Source: Ovis canadensis (taxonomy: Eukaryota > Chordata > Mammalia > Artiodactyla > Bovidae). Taken from it: DNA of 64,000 nt. The notes beneath the pieces were generated by a model, which was not told the DNA's origin, searched no databases, and saw nothing but the letters and a program-made list of their open reading frames with translations. Position numbers and translations under genes: made by a program. Below, piece after piece: positions 41,961 through 55,427 of the stretch (position 1 is the stretch's first letter; every line of letters begins with the position of its first letter). The stretch covers positions 132,715,384-132,779,383 of the forward strand of contig NC_091250.1 of the NCBI RefSeq assembly GCF_042477335.2, given 5' to 3'.

Positions 41961-44900
41961 GCAATTCAAACTGAATTCTTGATTTAATCCCTGCTTTGGT
42001 TTAAAACTGAACACTGAGCTTCTTGTTCATCACAGTGCAATGGAAAACATTCTGAAACCAAAAATACTCGTTGTTCTTGTTCCGAAAGGCATTTGGAGAT
42101 GCTTTAAAATATTCTTATATGATGCTTACAATTTTTGATGTCTGAATCATGAATAGCTACCTAAGTTGAATGACAAGCCAGACCAACCTGATGTATACGG
42201 TAGTTATTTGCAGGCTCTCATTCTTCCTTCTTTATTTTCTTTAAGGTGGTCTTTTAAGCACTACTGTGGTTTTTCTCCATGGAAGGTGTTTAGGATTTCT
42301 AAGGTCTTTGCTTTTGCTTAGGGAGAAACTTTCCAAGAAAGAGTTAACTCTAAGAGCGTGAACTGTCATGGAATACCGGGTCTTCATTTTCATCAGCAAT
42401 CTGCACACTTGTGTTTCCTGCTGGGCTAGAACTTTCTCCCTGTCCCCGGTGACTGGGCTGGGGGGAGGCCCCGGCGTGGGTGCCGGGCCGGAAGACTCCT
42501 GGTCTCCTTGGCCGTCAGGGAGCGGTGCTCAGGAGGCACCGTTTCCCACCCTTGGGGAAGAACAGATGAGCGGGTGGGTGGTGTTGCCAGGTGGACGGGG
42601 ATTCCCACGCTCGGCTGTGTGCCCCACGAGGAGCTCTCTTGTCTGCACCCCCAAACCACGTCTAGGGGGTGGCGTCATTAACTTTCCGTATCCCCCCTTC
42701 TTTGTGGAGAAGCAGTCCTTGTAAATACAGAGCTTTCCTGAGTGAGTTTATCTGGAAACTTCCTGTCAACATTCTGGGTTCGGTTCAGGGATGAACTGGC
42801 CTTTTCCAAGAGAAGCTGAGAAGCCTGCCGGGTGTGTGCGGTTTGTGAAGGAAGCCCTTTGCGGAGTTGCGGTCTGCCTGCTGCGGGGCTGGCGGGCAGG
42901 GCACGGGGCGTTGTGTGTGAGGCTTCCCATCGTGGCTGTTGGCCCAGCCAGGTCTCCGTGGGCAGCTGGGCGTCCGTGGCCCCGCCCGGGGCCCCTCCCT
43001 GTTTCCAGAGTCTGGGCCCTCTGGCTGTGGGCCTTGGGCATGGCGCTGCCCGGTGGGGGCCGTCACTCTGCCCCTTGACCCCCAGGTGGAGGGGGTCCTG
43101 CAGGTATCAAACCAGCCGGCCCCAGGGCTAGGACAGCCCTGGGCTTGCATCTGCATGGCCCCCATTGTCCACAGACATGAGCAGCCAACTTGTCCCTGGG
43201 GGCTCACCCCCGTGGTGGCCGAGAGTGAGGGCACCCCCTCTGGCAGCAAAGCCTCAGGTTCAGAAGCGTGGCGCGAGGGGTCACAGTGGAGGCGAGTGAG
43301 GTGGTGGTCTTCCTGTGGCCTGAGTCCTGCCGCCCCGGACTCTGGACTGGAGCGTGGCCGTGGCTGCCGCCGGGCGCCCCAGCAGCACCTCTGTGTGCCC
43401 CACTCGGAGCGCAGCAAGGCCACAGATGGGCACGGACACAGCTCCAGGGCTCCGGACATCAATGCTGACTTCTAGCAGTGCTGACTGCTAGCTGGTTCTT
43501 TTCTAGCTGATAAATCCTGAGCATCCAGCTGCGGCTGCAGCCGTCGTCGGAGCGGCAAGTCTGTCTCCCGGGAGGTGGGGGCAGAGGGAGCTGCTGGAAG
43601 GCCAGGCGGTCTGCCCTGGGCAGTGGGGGCTGGGCCGGGAACGGGGCTCCCGAGTCCCGGAAGGATGCCCGGCGGTGCTGAGTCAGAGCGCTGGCCGGGC
43701 GCACCTGTCTCTTGTCCCTGAGTTCAGAAGGCACCAGGCCCCGCCCCCACCCCGGCTACGGCCGCGCCCCCCAAGAACCATCCTTCTGATGCAGGCCAGC
43801 CCGGGCACACAGGAGGGCCCGGGAGTCTGCTTGCCAAGGAGGCTTGTGGCACCCGCGTCGGGTCTGGTGGGGGACTCAGTAGGAAGCTCTCGTCTACTCC
43901 CCAGGCTCCGTTGCCCTTCGTCTGTGGCTAGGGGTGAGGGGGGCACGTGGGGGCCGCACACGCCCAGCCTTGTGCTGCCGGCATTGGCGGGGGGCGGGGG
44001 GGGAGAGGCTGAGCTGCGTCAATTTCTGTGCCCGCTCTGTGCCAGCTCTGAGGTCATCGCTCAGGGCTCTGCGCTTTACCATCAGTGCAGCGGCCTGTTT
44101 ACGGGAAGCATATGATACGGTTTCTGTTAAATGGGCGAGTCACAGGCAGGGAGCCTGAGGCTTCGGCTAATTGCTGTCTGGCCTCGGCGTCCAGCGGGCG
44201 GTGGTGGGGTGTGGGCAGGGGGTGGGGTGGGGGGGCCTGGGCCTTGGTGTACTGTCCCCCGTGAATGGGAAGTGCGTCGAGTGATTCCGTTTGCCCCCTG
44301 CTGGAAGGCGGGTGACGTCAGCAGGGCCTCTCGCTCAGACTGCCTGGAATCCCCAGGGCACCAGGCAGGCTAGTCCTGGCCACGTGCAGGTGCCCGTGCG
44401 TGACTGGGCGGTCATCTGCCGGTTTTGAAAGCAGTGTCTTGTCGGGGCTGATAAGCTCGAGCAGCCTCGGCCCTGCAGGGTTGCCATGTGGCCACAGAGG
44501 TGGGCACAGGTGAGCTGATTCCAATTCAAAGAAACATCTGCAGTGTTGTGGGTGTCGGGATCCCTCCGGTGTTTACCGCCCTCAGTCTTTGCTGCCCGCC
44601 TTGGCTTATGCGTCTCCACAGTGTTGAAGCCACAGATGGGGTGGTAGGCGCCTCACTGCCCTGCCCCCCCAGCCCTGCCTGCAGTGGGGGGAAGAGACCA
44701 GATAGGTGGAGTCTGAGGGGGCCATCTCTGCCTGAGGCTCACGGTGATGGCTCAGGAAGCGACCTCTGCCATTGTAGGTGGAGCTCGCGGGCGGGGTCGG
44801 AGGTGCGGGGTTGAGACAGAGCTCTGTGTGGGGGACTTTGTCGGGTCCCAGAGGCCCGCATGGCTGCTGGGTACTGCTGCCGGGTCACTCTGAGAATGAA

Positions 44901-45827
44901 GCTTCTCGGCAGGTGCCCCTCTTCCTTTGGGTGCTCAGCTTTGGGGAGGAGACCCTGACTTGCTCTCTGGCGTCCCGGGGTCTGGTTACCTTCACCCTCC
45001 CTGGTGGGAGAGACGCTGCCTGCTGTTTGGGTACCCCTCCCAGGTGAGAGTCCAGGGGCTTAATTTCAGCCAGTGTGGGCCTCTGTGGGGTCCACTGTAT
45101 CAGGCCTGACCCCAGACCTCCTGAGATATCACCCCGTGGAAGTGGCCCGAGTCCCCGTTCCCTTGGCTGGAGGCTCAGGACCCAGTAGAGGACCCCAGAG
45201 GAGTGGGAAAGGGAAGGAGTCCGGCCCGGGGGCTGGGCGTGAACGATGCCTTGGGGTAGGTCTCTGTTGCTGAAGGCTCCGAGGCTTTGGGGGCGCTGGT
45301 TAACAATTAGATTATCCTAATGCAGCCTTTCTTACACGTGAGGTTAACTTGCTGGAGCCATCACAGGGGCTAGGATTGAATTTAGGTCTGTCTGACCCCA
45401 GGCCTGGAGCCCATATGCACCCCATCCTGAGCGGTGCCTTTCCTGCAGGAGTGAGTTGTAACTGTCATTGGTTTTTGCATGAATCCCATTTGGTGAAACA
45501 ATTACTTTTGTACTTTTTACACTTGGATTGCAAAGAAACTTGGGTATTGATGGGCAATTCAAGTGTTTGAAGGAGGAAAACAAAAATGAATGGATTTTTT
45601 TCTCCAATCTGAATAGATTAAGCAAAAGTAGAATAGAGCATTTCATGTTATGGTAATTTATGTAGAGTAGTTGGTTAAGATGAATGGAATATTTTTTTCC
45701 TTCTTACAGTAAGGATTTTGAAGCTCTTCCATTTCTCATTGTCTTGTGCTGGGTGGGGACGGGGATGTTGTGGACACTTCACGGGGGGCTCCCTTCGTGG
45801 CTGAAGGGGGTTTCTTGAGCTCCGCGT

Positions 45828-46141
45828 GTTGTTCAATCGCTAGGTCGTGTCGTGTCCGACTCCTTGCAACCCCATGGACTGCAGCACGCCAGGCTTCCCT
45901 GTCCTTCACCATCTCCCGGAGCTTGCTCAGATTCGTCCGCTGAGTTGGTGACACCATCCAAACATCTCATCTTCTATAGTTCCTGTCTCCTCCTGCCTTC
46001 AGTTTTTCCCAGCATCAGAGTCTTTTCCAGTGAGTTGGCTCTTTGAATCAGGTGACCGAAGTACTGGAGCTTCAGCTTCACCATCAGTCCTTCCAATGAA
46101 CATTCAGGGTTGATTTCCTGTAGGATGGACTGGTTTGATTG
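45828..46141 (-). mobile_element. BovB LINE 3' tail, antisense
   Basis: From GTTCAATCGCTAGGTCGTGT to TAGGATGGACTGGTTTGATT on the plus strand. 5'-truncated. Confidence 0.9.
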
Positions 46142-46419
46142 AGCTCTGCCTGGGGGCTCTGTAAGTCTCTGCTGCGGCGGGGTTTGTTCCAGCCAACGCT
46201 TTCCCCTTGACAAACCAGCCCCAACCATGGGGGCACAGTGGCTGGGTTCCTGGGGGAAATGGATTAGCATACCCACTGTGGGGGTGATGTATTTAGAACA
46301 GTCATTTTTTTTTTCCGTTGCATTTTCAATTTTTGAGTATGTTTTCAGTTGCTTCTAGGGATATTGTAGTTAATTTTAAAAAGTCCAAGAGCAGAATCTG
46401 CTCCTCAATGTCGATACGT

Positions 46420-46870
46420 TTAAGAATTGCACAGTGTGTTCAGAGTGGCGTGAGCAGCCGGAAGGTGGAAGCTGCCCAGATGCCCACCAGCAGTGAGCAG
46501 GTGAATACGCTGGGGTTCGTGCCCACAGTGGAGTGCGATTCAGCCACGAAAAGGAATGAAGCACCCAGAGCCACGTGCCTGAGCCTTGAAACCCTGATGC
46601 CGAGTGTAAAGAAGCCAGGCCCGAGAGGGCGGATAGCGAGTGATTCCCTGTATGTGAAATGTCCGGGAGAGGCAAGCCCACTGAGACAGGAGGTGGATCG
46701 GTGGCTGCTGGGGTGGGGGGCGGGGCGTGAGGAATGAGCCTGAAGGTATGGGGTTTCTCTGGGAGGTGGTGGGAAAGGTTTAAAACTGGAGCATGGGCGC
46801 ACAGATGCCTCTGGATCCCACAGTTTGCGTGATTCCTTGTAGTTGTATGAATTTCACTTAAGTCGAAGGA
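46420..46870 (+). mobile_element. Ancient L1 3' end
   Basis: Diverged ORF2-end/3'UTR sequence: GATTCAGCCACGAAAAGGAA, then GTATGTGAAATGTCCGGGAG. Confidence 0.8.
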
Positions 46871-47324
46871 AAGGGATTTTTGGAGATTTTTTTTTCTTTT
46901 TACGAATTGTATTGAGATAATCAAGGGAAAAGGTGTTTTGCAGCTGAACAGAAAGATGCTCGGGTCCACATTTCTCAGGGGGGCTTGGTGTCCTGGGCCC
47001 CCACGGCTTCCGGGTCCCCACTGGCCAGTGCCCGTCCAGCTCTCCCTCCTGGTGGTGTCGGGGGTGGTGGTCATGTGCCCCGGGGGGTTCTCCGAGGAGG
47101 GGTGAGTGGACCAGGGATCAGCGGGGAGGGGCAAGGAGCCTGTGGGGCCAGGGCTGGGTCAGATGCTAGGGTCATTGGTGCTCAGAGTCACCTGGGTACC
47201 CGGTGGAATAAAGCAAGCTGTCCCAGAAGGGCCTCCTGCTGCCCTGCTGAGGCGGAATTTGCTGTAAGAAGTCACGAAACTCCTGAGAAAGTGGTTCCCC
47301 CTGAGCAAGGATCAGAAGTAGCAA

Positions 47325-47815
47325 AGGTGTGGAATATTACTCAGCCATAAAAAGGGACGCATTTGAGTCAGTTCCAGTGAGAACTGACGAGATGAACCTA
47401 GAGCCGATTATGCAGAGTGAAGTAAGTCAGAAGGAGAAAGACAAATATTGTGTATCAACGCATGTATGTGGAATCCAGAAAGATGGTACTGATGAACCTG
47501 TTTGCGGGGCAGCAACGGAGAGGCAGACACACAGAACAGACTTGTGCACACGCCGGGGAAGGAGAGGGTGGGAACAGTTAGAGAGGCGCGTTGAAACATA
47601 CCCATTACCACATGTAGGACAGGGAGCTCATGGGAAGCTGCTGTGCGATAAAGGGAGCTCAGCTCGGTGCTCTGATGACCTGGAGTGTGGGACGGAGGTT
47701 CTGGAGGGAGGGGACACGTGTGTACATGAAGCCGAGGCGCGTCGTATGGCAGAAAGCAACACAGCACTGTAAAGCTATTATCCTCCAATTAAAAATAGAT
47801 TAAAAAAAGAAAACG
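47325..47815 (+). mobile_element. Ruminant L1 3' end
   Basis: Begins TGGAATATTACTCAGCCATA, runs through AGAGTGAAGTAAGTCAGAAG and ends CCTCCAATTAAAAATAGATT with an A-rich tail, as bovine L1 copies do. 5'-truncated. Confidence 0.88.
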
Positions 47816-47908
47816 GAACGCCTGGGCTCACAGGACCGTCGCGAGAACAGTCCAGGACGTGTGGGAAAGCACAAGGCAACCGAGACTTTTTAATTTAAAA
47901 CATTTTAA

Positions 47909-48015
47909 TTTTTTTTTTGCTATGTGATCCTAGTTCCCCAGCCAGGAATTGAACCTTTGCCCGCTTGCAGTGGAAACACAGAGACTTAACCAGTAGACCA
48001 CCAGGGAACTTCCCT
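47909..48015 (-). repeat. tRNA-derived SINE fragment
   Basis: Antisense: poly-T at the left, CCAGGAATTGAACCTTTGCC, then AGTAGACCACCAGGGAACTT. Confidence 0.75.
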
Positions 48016-50817
48016 GAGCCTCTTTAAACCAGAGCCAGAGGAAGCTCCCAGAATGAGAAAAGGCAGTCTTTGGGTTAAAAAGCAAAGCCGAGGCCCACCC
48101 GAAGGAGTGGGTTAAAGGTTGGAGGGGGTTGGTGAGCTGGCGGGTGGTTGAGGAGGTCACCCAGCAGGTGGCCCGGGAAGTGGGCAGCACCCTGAGAGGT
48201 TTGGGGACGCAGAGGGCAGGGTGAGGGGTTCCAGGTGCACCTGATGGGGCTTCCGGGACGAGAGGCCGGAGAAAGGGAGGCTCTTGTCTGCCCGTGTTGG
48301 CGGCGTTCAGGCTGTGTGCTGCACGCGTCCTGAGCAGCACGGGCGGTCCTGAGTGCCGCCTGAGTGAGGAGCTGACTCACGGTGCTGAATGCACGGCACG
48401 TGGGGGACTCCTCGCGAGGACAGTGGGTGGGGCTGGGCCCCAGGCCCAGACGCGGGGGTGGGGTTCACGGGCAGGGACCTCGCTGGGCCGAGGGAGCTGG
48501 GGGTGCAGGCGGAGTCCCCGCAGAGTGGGGCTGCCATCCGCGGAGCAGAGTCAAAGGGACGCAGACAAAATGTGTCCGCCCCCCATCCTTGCTGCAGAGA
48601 CGTGTTCTCCAAAAGCAAGATCAAAGTCAGCAGGAGGGAGTGGGAGGCGAGAAGCAGTCAGATGCGCCAGCGTGGGGGCAGGCGGGGGGCCCGGCTCCTG
48701 GGAGCGGCCCTGAGAACCCGTGAGGATGGATGACCCGGACTGACGCCTGCCGGCCGGCCGGACACACAGTGCAGGTCGAGGCTGCTGTTCCGGCCACCTC
48801 TGGGCTACGAGCTGAGTGTGTGAGTGAGCTCGATAAGCCCTCCGTGTTAGTCACAGACCGGGGAGCTCCAGACCTGGAGAGGGAAGAAAGAACACAGACG
48901 ATGGGGCCCATCCAGCCGCAGCAGGAGAAGGGGGGAGAAGGGACATAAAAACCAAGCAGTGAAGCTGCAGCAGCCGCGGCAAATTCCTCGGAGTCTGAGC
49001 TCTGTGGAGGAGCAGGTGCCTCAGGCCTGCCTGAAGGAGGGTCCTGGGGTGGGGGGGCTTCAACCCCGGCTGAGAGCAGGCCCAGGGCTAAGCGGCCCGT
49101 GCAGAGGTGGGGAAGGGGGCCCTAGAAGTTGGCTCCCGGAGCTTTGCCTGCAGGCGGGGTGTTGGGAGGCCTTGGGGAAGGGATGAGGCAGGGTGGGACT
49201 GGGCACAGAGGACACTGGGCCTCGGCGGGCTGGCCCTTCTGGACGGCTCGTCTGCCACCCTGGACAGGTGACAGGTGCCCGGAAGGGGCCTCCTCGGTGG
49301 AAGCCACCCTGGGTGCTGAGGGTAGGCCCCTCGCTCCTGGAGGTGCGTCCGGGCGCGGGACGAGGCAGGCCCGTCCTCACCTCCATCCATCACCTCTTCC
49401 TCTGGAAGAAGGGCCACGCTTGCTGGGTGGACAGACCGGCTGCGTGAGCCCGGGGGCAGCTCAGGGTCCTTCTCTCCCTGTGTCTGAGGTCATCACAGGC
49501 AGCTGTGAACGTCACAGAAGCGGTCACACGTGGTCCTGGGGCTGCTGCCCCGGTCGGGACCCGTGAACGTGGGGGATGGCTTAGCCCAGGACCTCCCACC
49601 CCACCGTCAGGAGTCTGGGGGCCTTCAGGAGTCTGTCCCGCACTCCCCACCCTGGTGGCGGCTCTGCTTTGTGGATGGGGAGTGGAGACGGGCCCAGGAC
49701 GTGGGCTCAGGCCCCTGGGGCCCCCTCAGGCCTCCTCGCCCGGGGGGTGACAGACGCGCTCGCTGTGGGTTGTTGTTGCCAGGCTTGGTGCTCTGGCTGA
49801 AGAGGAGGCCCTCGGAAGCCCCTGGAGCCGCCTGCCTCCCAGGCCTCTTGGGCTGGGCTCCCAGGGACCTGGCTGGGGGGACCAGCAGAGAGGACCCTGC
49901 CAGGATGCCCACTGCTTGCGTCGCTGGTCAGGGGACATGAGGTGCCACACAGGCGCTCACGGTGGCCTGTTTCCCCGCATCAGCCAGGCTGGTGCCTGGG
50001 GCATCGCCTCCCCTGACAGGGCACCTGTGCCTGTCCAGGCGAGCAGGTTGGGGCTCCCTGGGACCGTGAGGATGCCGACCAGCTGTTCCCAGTCGGGGAC
50101 ACCTGGAAGGGACGGTGGGGGGCAGCCACGTGGCCGAGGCCTTCCTGGCACCCCACCCCACCTCTGCCGCCCTGGCAGCCTGTTGCCGGGTGTTTGGAAA
50201 ATGCTTCGAGGGAACCAGAGGCCCCCCAAGGAACAGTGCTGGGACCACACGGCTCTGCACCCTGTGGTCTCATGGCGGCATTGCCTGGCTGCCCCTCCTT
50301 ATTACCCTGCGGGTCCTGGGGCCACCCTCCTGCCCACTGCCCTCTGCCCAAACCAGGCACGGGGCCTGGCCCACCCGCCCCCTCTGGCCACGTGTCCCGC
50401 CATGGGCTGCTGGCCATGGTTGGCATGTGGCCTCTCTAAGGGGCTCTGGGGGGGTCTGGTTGGTCCACGCCAGAGTGCTCCAGATCATTCTAGAGCCAGG
50501 GACTGTTGGGTCTCACCCTGCCTCCCCCTGAAGACAGCCCCAAGAAAGCAAGGCAAGTGTTGCTTGAGACACGTCCCCCACCTTCCCTGTGCAGGATGGC
50601 CTAGAAGGGGCCAGGACACGGGGCTCGTGCCCCAGAGACCCCGACCCAAAGCTGGAGGGCCCACGGGCTCCCCTCAGGGCTTTCCCAGCGATGTGCTTAA
50701 ATCTGGCTTGTCGATGAGGCCTGCTGTTGTTTCTTGGTTTTTGTTAATATGTCTTGTTTTTCTAAAAGAATGTGGTGACATTCACACAGTGTCCAGTTCA
50801 GTGCAGACTCCAGCTCC

Positions 50818-50931
50818 CCTGGTCTCTAGAATGTTCCCCGGAATCCCTGATGGAGGCCCTCTCCTGCCCCAGCCCCTGGTCTCCAGAATGTTCCCCGGAA
50901 TCCCTGATGGAGGCCCTCTCCTGCCCCAGCC
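50818..50931. repeat. 57-base tandem duplication
   Basis: Two copies with period 57 (for example GGTCTCTAGAATGTTCCCCG and GGTCTCCAGAATGTTCCCCG), differing at one base or so. A recent local duplication. Confidence 0.95.
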
Positions 50932-50944
50932 CCCGGCAGCCTCC

Positions 50945-51320
50945 AGGCTGCTGTCTGTCTCATGGATTTGCCTGCTCTGGACATTTGTATAAGAGGAGAC
51001 CCACCACCTGGGGCCTTTCGCGTCTGACTTGCTTCACGTGCGTTTCATCTGTGTTGTAGCCCTTGTGAGAATTCCCTTTGCAAGGACAGGTCACGCTCCA
51101 TTGTGCGGGTGGCCCGCCGCTGTCGGTCCGTACATCCCTCCGTGGACTTCAGGCCGTCTCCAGCGTTTGCCCCTCGGAAGGCTGCCATGAACTTCCGCCG
51201 GCGTGTTTCCGTGTGGACAGGAGTTTTCGCTCTCCTGGGCAGGTCCCAGGAGCGGAGTTGCGGGTCAGGCAGCACCTCTGAATCTGCCTCTGTGAGGAGC
51301 TCCTGGGTTCCCTTCCCCGT
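50945..51320 (-). mobile_element. Ancient L1 3' region, antisense
   Basis: The plus strand shows a diverged GCTCTGGACATTTGTATAAG, ATCTGTGTTGTAGCCC and GGCTGCCATGAACTTCCGCC, the reverse complement of an old L1 3' end. Confidence 0.65.
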
Positions 51321-51811
51321 GTGGATCTTGACCGGTGGAGGGTGGGGGGTGGAGGTGGGGGCAGGGCCTGGGTGAGCCCCGAGGCATCCAGACGGGACGG
51401 ACTGTGGCAGGCCTGGAGAGTGGGCTGTCCCCACGGCGTCCCCCACCTCCCTGTGCCCATCACCCAGGGCAGACTCCTTGAGATTGCGGGCCTGGCAGTC
51501 CTCCGAGGGGCTGTGGCCTGTCCCCCAACACGGCCTGAGGCCTGCCATGAGCCAAGCCCACGTGGCGGGAATCCTCCTCGGACGCGCACAGAGTGTGCCG
51601 ATGCTCCTTGATGTGCCTAGGCCTTTCTCACGCGCCGGCTGCACACCCCACGCCGGGCACAGTTACATGGGGTCCCTGGGTGGGGTGGTCATGTGCTCGG
51701 TGGGGGTCCCGGGAGCTGGTTGCAGCTGAGTTAAGAGTGGGGCTGCCCCTGAGCTGCTGTTGCCTCTGCTGGTTCTGGACACAGGATAGTTTGGGCTCTG
51801 GTGAGGGGCAG

Positions 51812-52143
51812 AGACTGCAAGGAGATCCAGCCAGTCCATCCTATAGGAGATCAGTCCTGAATATTCACTGGAAGGACTGATGCTGAAGCTGAAACTCCAA
51901 TCCTTTGGCCACCTGATGCGAAGAACTGACTCGTTGGAAAAGACCCAGATGCTGGGAAAGATTGAAGGCGGGAGGAGAAGGGGATGACAGAGGATGAGAT
52001 GGTTGGATGGCATTACTGACTCAACGGACGTGAGTTTGAGTAAACTCCAGGAGTTGGTGATGGACAGGGAGGCCTGGCGTGCTGCGGTCCATGGGGTTGC
52101 AGAGTCGAACACGACTGAGCGACTGAACAGAACTGACCTGAAC
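51812..52143 (+). mobile_element. BovB LINE 3' tail
   Basis: From GACTGCAAGGAGATCCAGCC to GAGCGACTGAACAGAACTGA. 5'-truncated and little diverged. Confidence 0.92.
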
Positions 52144-52614
52144 TGGGGGCGGAGTCCTTGCCCCACATCTGGGTCCGGCCAGAGCGGGCTCCCTCTCAGG
52201 AGAAGCTGGGACCTTCCTGCGGGCGCCTGTGGGGCAGAGGGCAGTGGGTGCTGGGGGTCGGGGGCAGTGAGGGGCGCCGGGAGGGCGGGGGCAGCACTCA
52301 GCGCCCTCAGAAGAGAGTGCTGCACCAGGTCAAGTGCCGCACAGAGCGGGTATGCGGGGCACGGTGAGAGCCAGGCGCAGTTCCCTGTCCTCAGAGGGAC
52401 GGGACAGGGCTGCGGGCACGCCAGGCAGGGCAGTGCGGAGTGGGCAGGGCAGGCAGGGGCTCCTGAAGGCCGCGGAGGATGCCTGGGCAGGAGCAGGGGC
52501 CGCGGCTGGAGGCCTCAGCGTGGAGGGCCGGGCCTTAAGCCCAGACCCGCGTGGGTCCTAAGAGCAGGCTTACAATCCTCCACGTCTGGGGGGCGCCGGC
52601 CCCCCTGGGCATTG

Positions 52615-52810
52615 TGGGATCTGCATGGCCAGCCCCTGCAGGTTGGACGGTGTCCCCCTGGAGACAGTTCAGGCCCTGACCCCTGCACCCGTGACCAGGA
52701 TCTTATTTGGAGGCAGGGTCTTTGCAGACGATCTGGTGAAAATGTCCTCAGGGTGAGGCCTGCGTCAACAGGACTGGAGTCCCTGTGAGAAGGGGACATT
52801 TGGGCTCACG
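52615..52810 (+). repeat. Ancient interspersed repeat of uncertain class
   Basis: Contains GGATCTTATTTGGAGGCAGG followed by GTCTTTGCAGACG, a block I know from an old mammalian LTR or DNA repeat but cannot name securely. Confidence 0.45.
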
Positions 52811-53937
52811 GGGCACTCGGGGGTGGGGGGCATGTGAATGAAGACAGAGGCAGGGATGGGGTGATTCTTCCACACGCTAGAGATCACCAGGAGTGCCCCA
52901 GACTCGGGGGGAGAGAGGGAAGAGTCTCCTCAGAGCCTTGGCGCTGAGCGCACCCACCTCCATCTGCGCACCTGGGTTTGGTGGCCCGAGCGGGTCACAG
53001 GACCCCGACGGCGAGATTGTGCAGAACCGGCCGGGAGAGGTGGCCGAGCTCCGGGCTGGTGCGCCCCGCCGTGCGTCGGGAATTCCTGCTCACGCTAGCT
53101 TCCCCAGGGCTCTGGGTTCAGCTCCTCTTCTGTCCCAGGCATCCCCGTAGCCTCCAGCCTGGGGACTCCGGGGTCCCCAGGCTCCTGCCCCAAGCCCTGT
53201 CCACCCCCACCCTCCATAACCAGGAGCACCCGAGCAGAATCTGAGGGGTGGTGGTTTGGGGCTGAACAGGCTTCTTCAGGGACCATTCTCTGGGCATCAG
53301 CGGAGTCCTTGGCTCTGCCAGGGGCCGCCCACCCAGCCACATCGGCCAGCACGTACGTGGCCCCTGCAGCCGGGCCCATGGCGGCGGCTCCCCGGGGGGG
53401 TCGGCTAATGCCTTCACCTCCTGTCGTCTGCCCCCTCAAGGTTCCCCCCTAAACCCCTTGTGAAAAGTCCCTCTCAGTTCAGAGCTAGGATTCACCGTGG
53501 GGAGGGGGATGTGTACCTGTACACCTGCTCCCCCAGGTGGGACACACCTGGCTGTGCCTGGCCTGCCTCTCCGAGGGGACCGTCCCACCCCTGCCTCTGC
53601 GCTGGCATGTCGCGGCAGCCCCCAGGCTCTTTGGGGACAACACTGGGCATCGGTCCATCAAAACAAACAGCTCTGACGGGCTGCCCTGGGCTTGCTCCCT
53701 CCAAGCCCAGGGTGACTGGTAACCTCCGGGACGCTCCTCCAGGGCAGTTTGGGACACCCAAACGTTGCCGTGGGGTCACAGCTGCTCAAGCCCCCATGTT
53801 TGAGTAAGTGCGAAGAGATGAGTGGCGTGTGAGTATTTTATCACCTGGTGAACGGAGATCATTTTGTGTCAGTCTGCGCTTCTAAATGCTCTGCAGTTGA
53901 CCAACAACACCTAAACACACTTAATCCCCAGGCCCTT

Positions 53938-54222
53938 CTGGAGAAGGCAATGGCACCCCAGTCCAGTACTCCTGCCTGGAAAATCCCATGGATGGAGGAG
54001 CCTGGTGGGCTGCAGTCCGTGGGGTCGCTGAGGGTCGGACACGACTGAACGACTTCACTTTCGCTTTTCACTTTCATGCATTGGAGAAGGAAATGGCAAC
54101 CCACTCCAGTACTCCTGCCTGGAGAATCCCAGGGATGGGGGAGCCTGGTGGGCTGCCATCTATGGGGTCGCACAGAGTTGGACACGACTGAAGTGACTTA
54201 GCAGCAGCAGCAGCAGCAGCAG
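53938..54222 (+). repeat. Bov-A2 dimeric SINE with AGC tail
   Basis: Two related BovB-tail-like units in tandem, each with a GGAGAAGG(C/A)AATGGCA start and CCATGGATGG or CCAGGGATGG block. It ends in about seven AGC triplets at 54200-54222, the usual tail microsatellite. Confidence 0.9.
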
Positions 54223-55427
54223 CGAGGTCCTTCTCGTGGATGAATGAATTAACCCCACAGCCCTTCACATGGATAAAGGGCGTGCAATCAGGTCATCCTA
54301 CCAGTGGTTCTCTGAGGCCTTTGAAGGCTCTTAAGGTCTCTGAACCGTGGCGGTGGGGGCAGAGGGGGTGGTTCAGGGCTGTGTGCCCCCCTGGAGAAGC
54401 CAGCAAGCTCTTGTGGAGTGGCCAGGAACCCGAAGGGTCTAGCCCCCTCGGTTAAGCAGATGCTAAGTGATGAGGCAGAGCCCCGTGCACTGCAGGGCCT
54501 GCCTGGCAACCGCCCGGGAGCACCTCCCTGGGGCTCTCTTCTGGGGAGAAGGTTCCCAGCGCTGCGTCTTTGCAGGCACCGGCCTGGCCCGCTTCCTTCT
54601 CCCGTGCCCCGAGAACGCCTGCGCATGAGTGAGGGAGACAGGGAGCAGGGAGCCCTCTGAACCGTCCCAGGATGGTAGTTGAGGTGATCGTTGATTGACT
54701 CAGCAAACATTCCTTGGGTCGGTACTGGTCCTGGCCTTGGCCTGGGACTTTGGCGGTGACCAGGGCCACGAGGCCCCTTGTGCAGTTCTTTCCCACGGGG
54801 GATAAAGCCGGCTGCCTGGAGTGAATGGTCAGGGGTTTTGTCTGCGTCAGAGGGTGGGAGAGTTGAGCGACCTGCAGCAGGGGCCCCTCCCTGTGCTCCT
54901 GCGGGAACCCTGACGGCTTGCCCCCCCGACGGCTTCGTCTCCCAGGAGGTCGGAAATCGCAAAGAGGCTCTCTGAAGCCGGTCTCCTGGCTCCCGGGCCT
55001 GCAGGGCCTGCAGGACAAGGCCGTCCAGCCCGGGCGATGGGCTTCCTGAAGCCACCCTGCAGAGGCTGGAGGCTGAGGGCCTTCGTGGAGCAGTGGGTCA
55101 GCGTGTGGGACTCTGCGGGTCTCTGCACGTGACCCCACAGGTGTGACTTCCTGGAGTCTTCCTTCCAGACACCCTGACCCTGGAAGGTTGCCTCTCTGGA
55201 CCGCATGCTGACCAGCAGGGGGTCTTGGGGATGACCTCAGCAAAGGGGGCACTGAGCGCCCGAGAACGGATGTGAGCCAGCAGGGGTCCCCTCCGTCCCG
55301 TGGGGCTGCAAAGAGGCTGTGACTCAGGGCCCTGCGAGGAGAGTCAGCGCCTGCTCCCTAAGTCCAGGCTTTGAAAAAGTTTCTTTAAACAAACAAACAG
55401 ACAACTTTTAAGGGGCTTTATTGAGGC

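Noticed and set aside
54200..54222. A CAG/AGC triplet expansion of disease type
   Set aside because: About seven units, and this is the normal tail of a Bov-A2 SINE.
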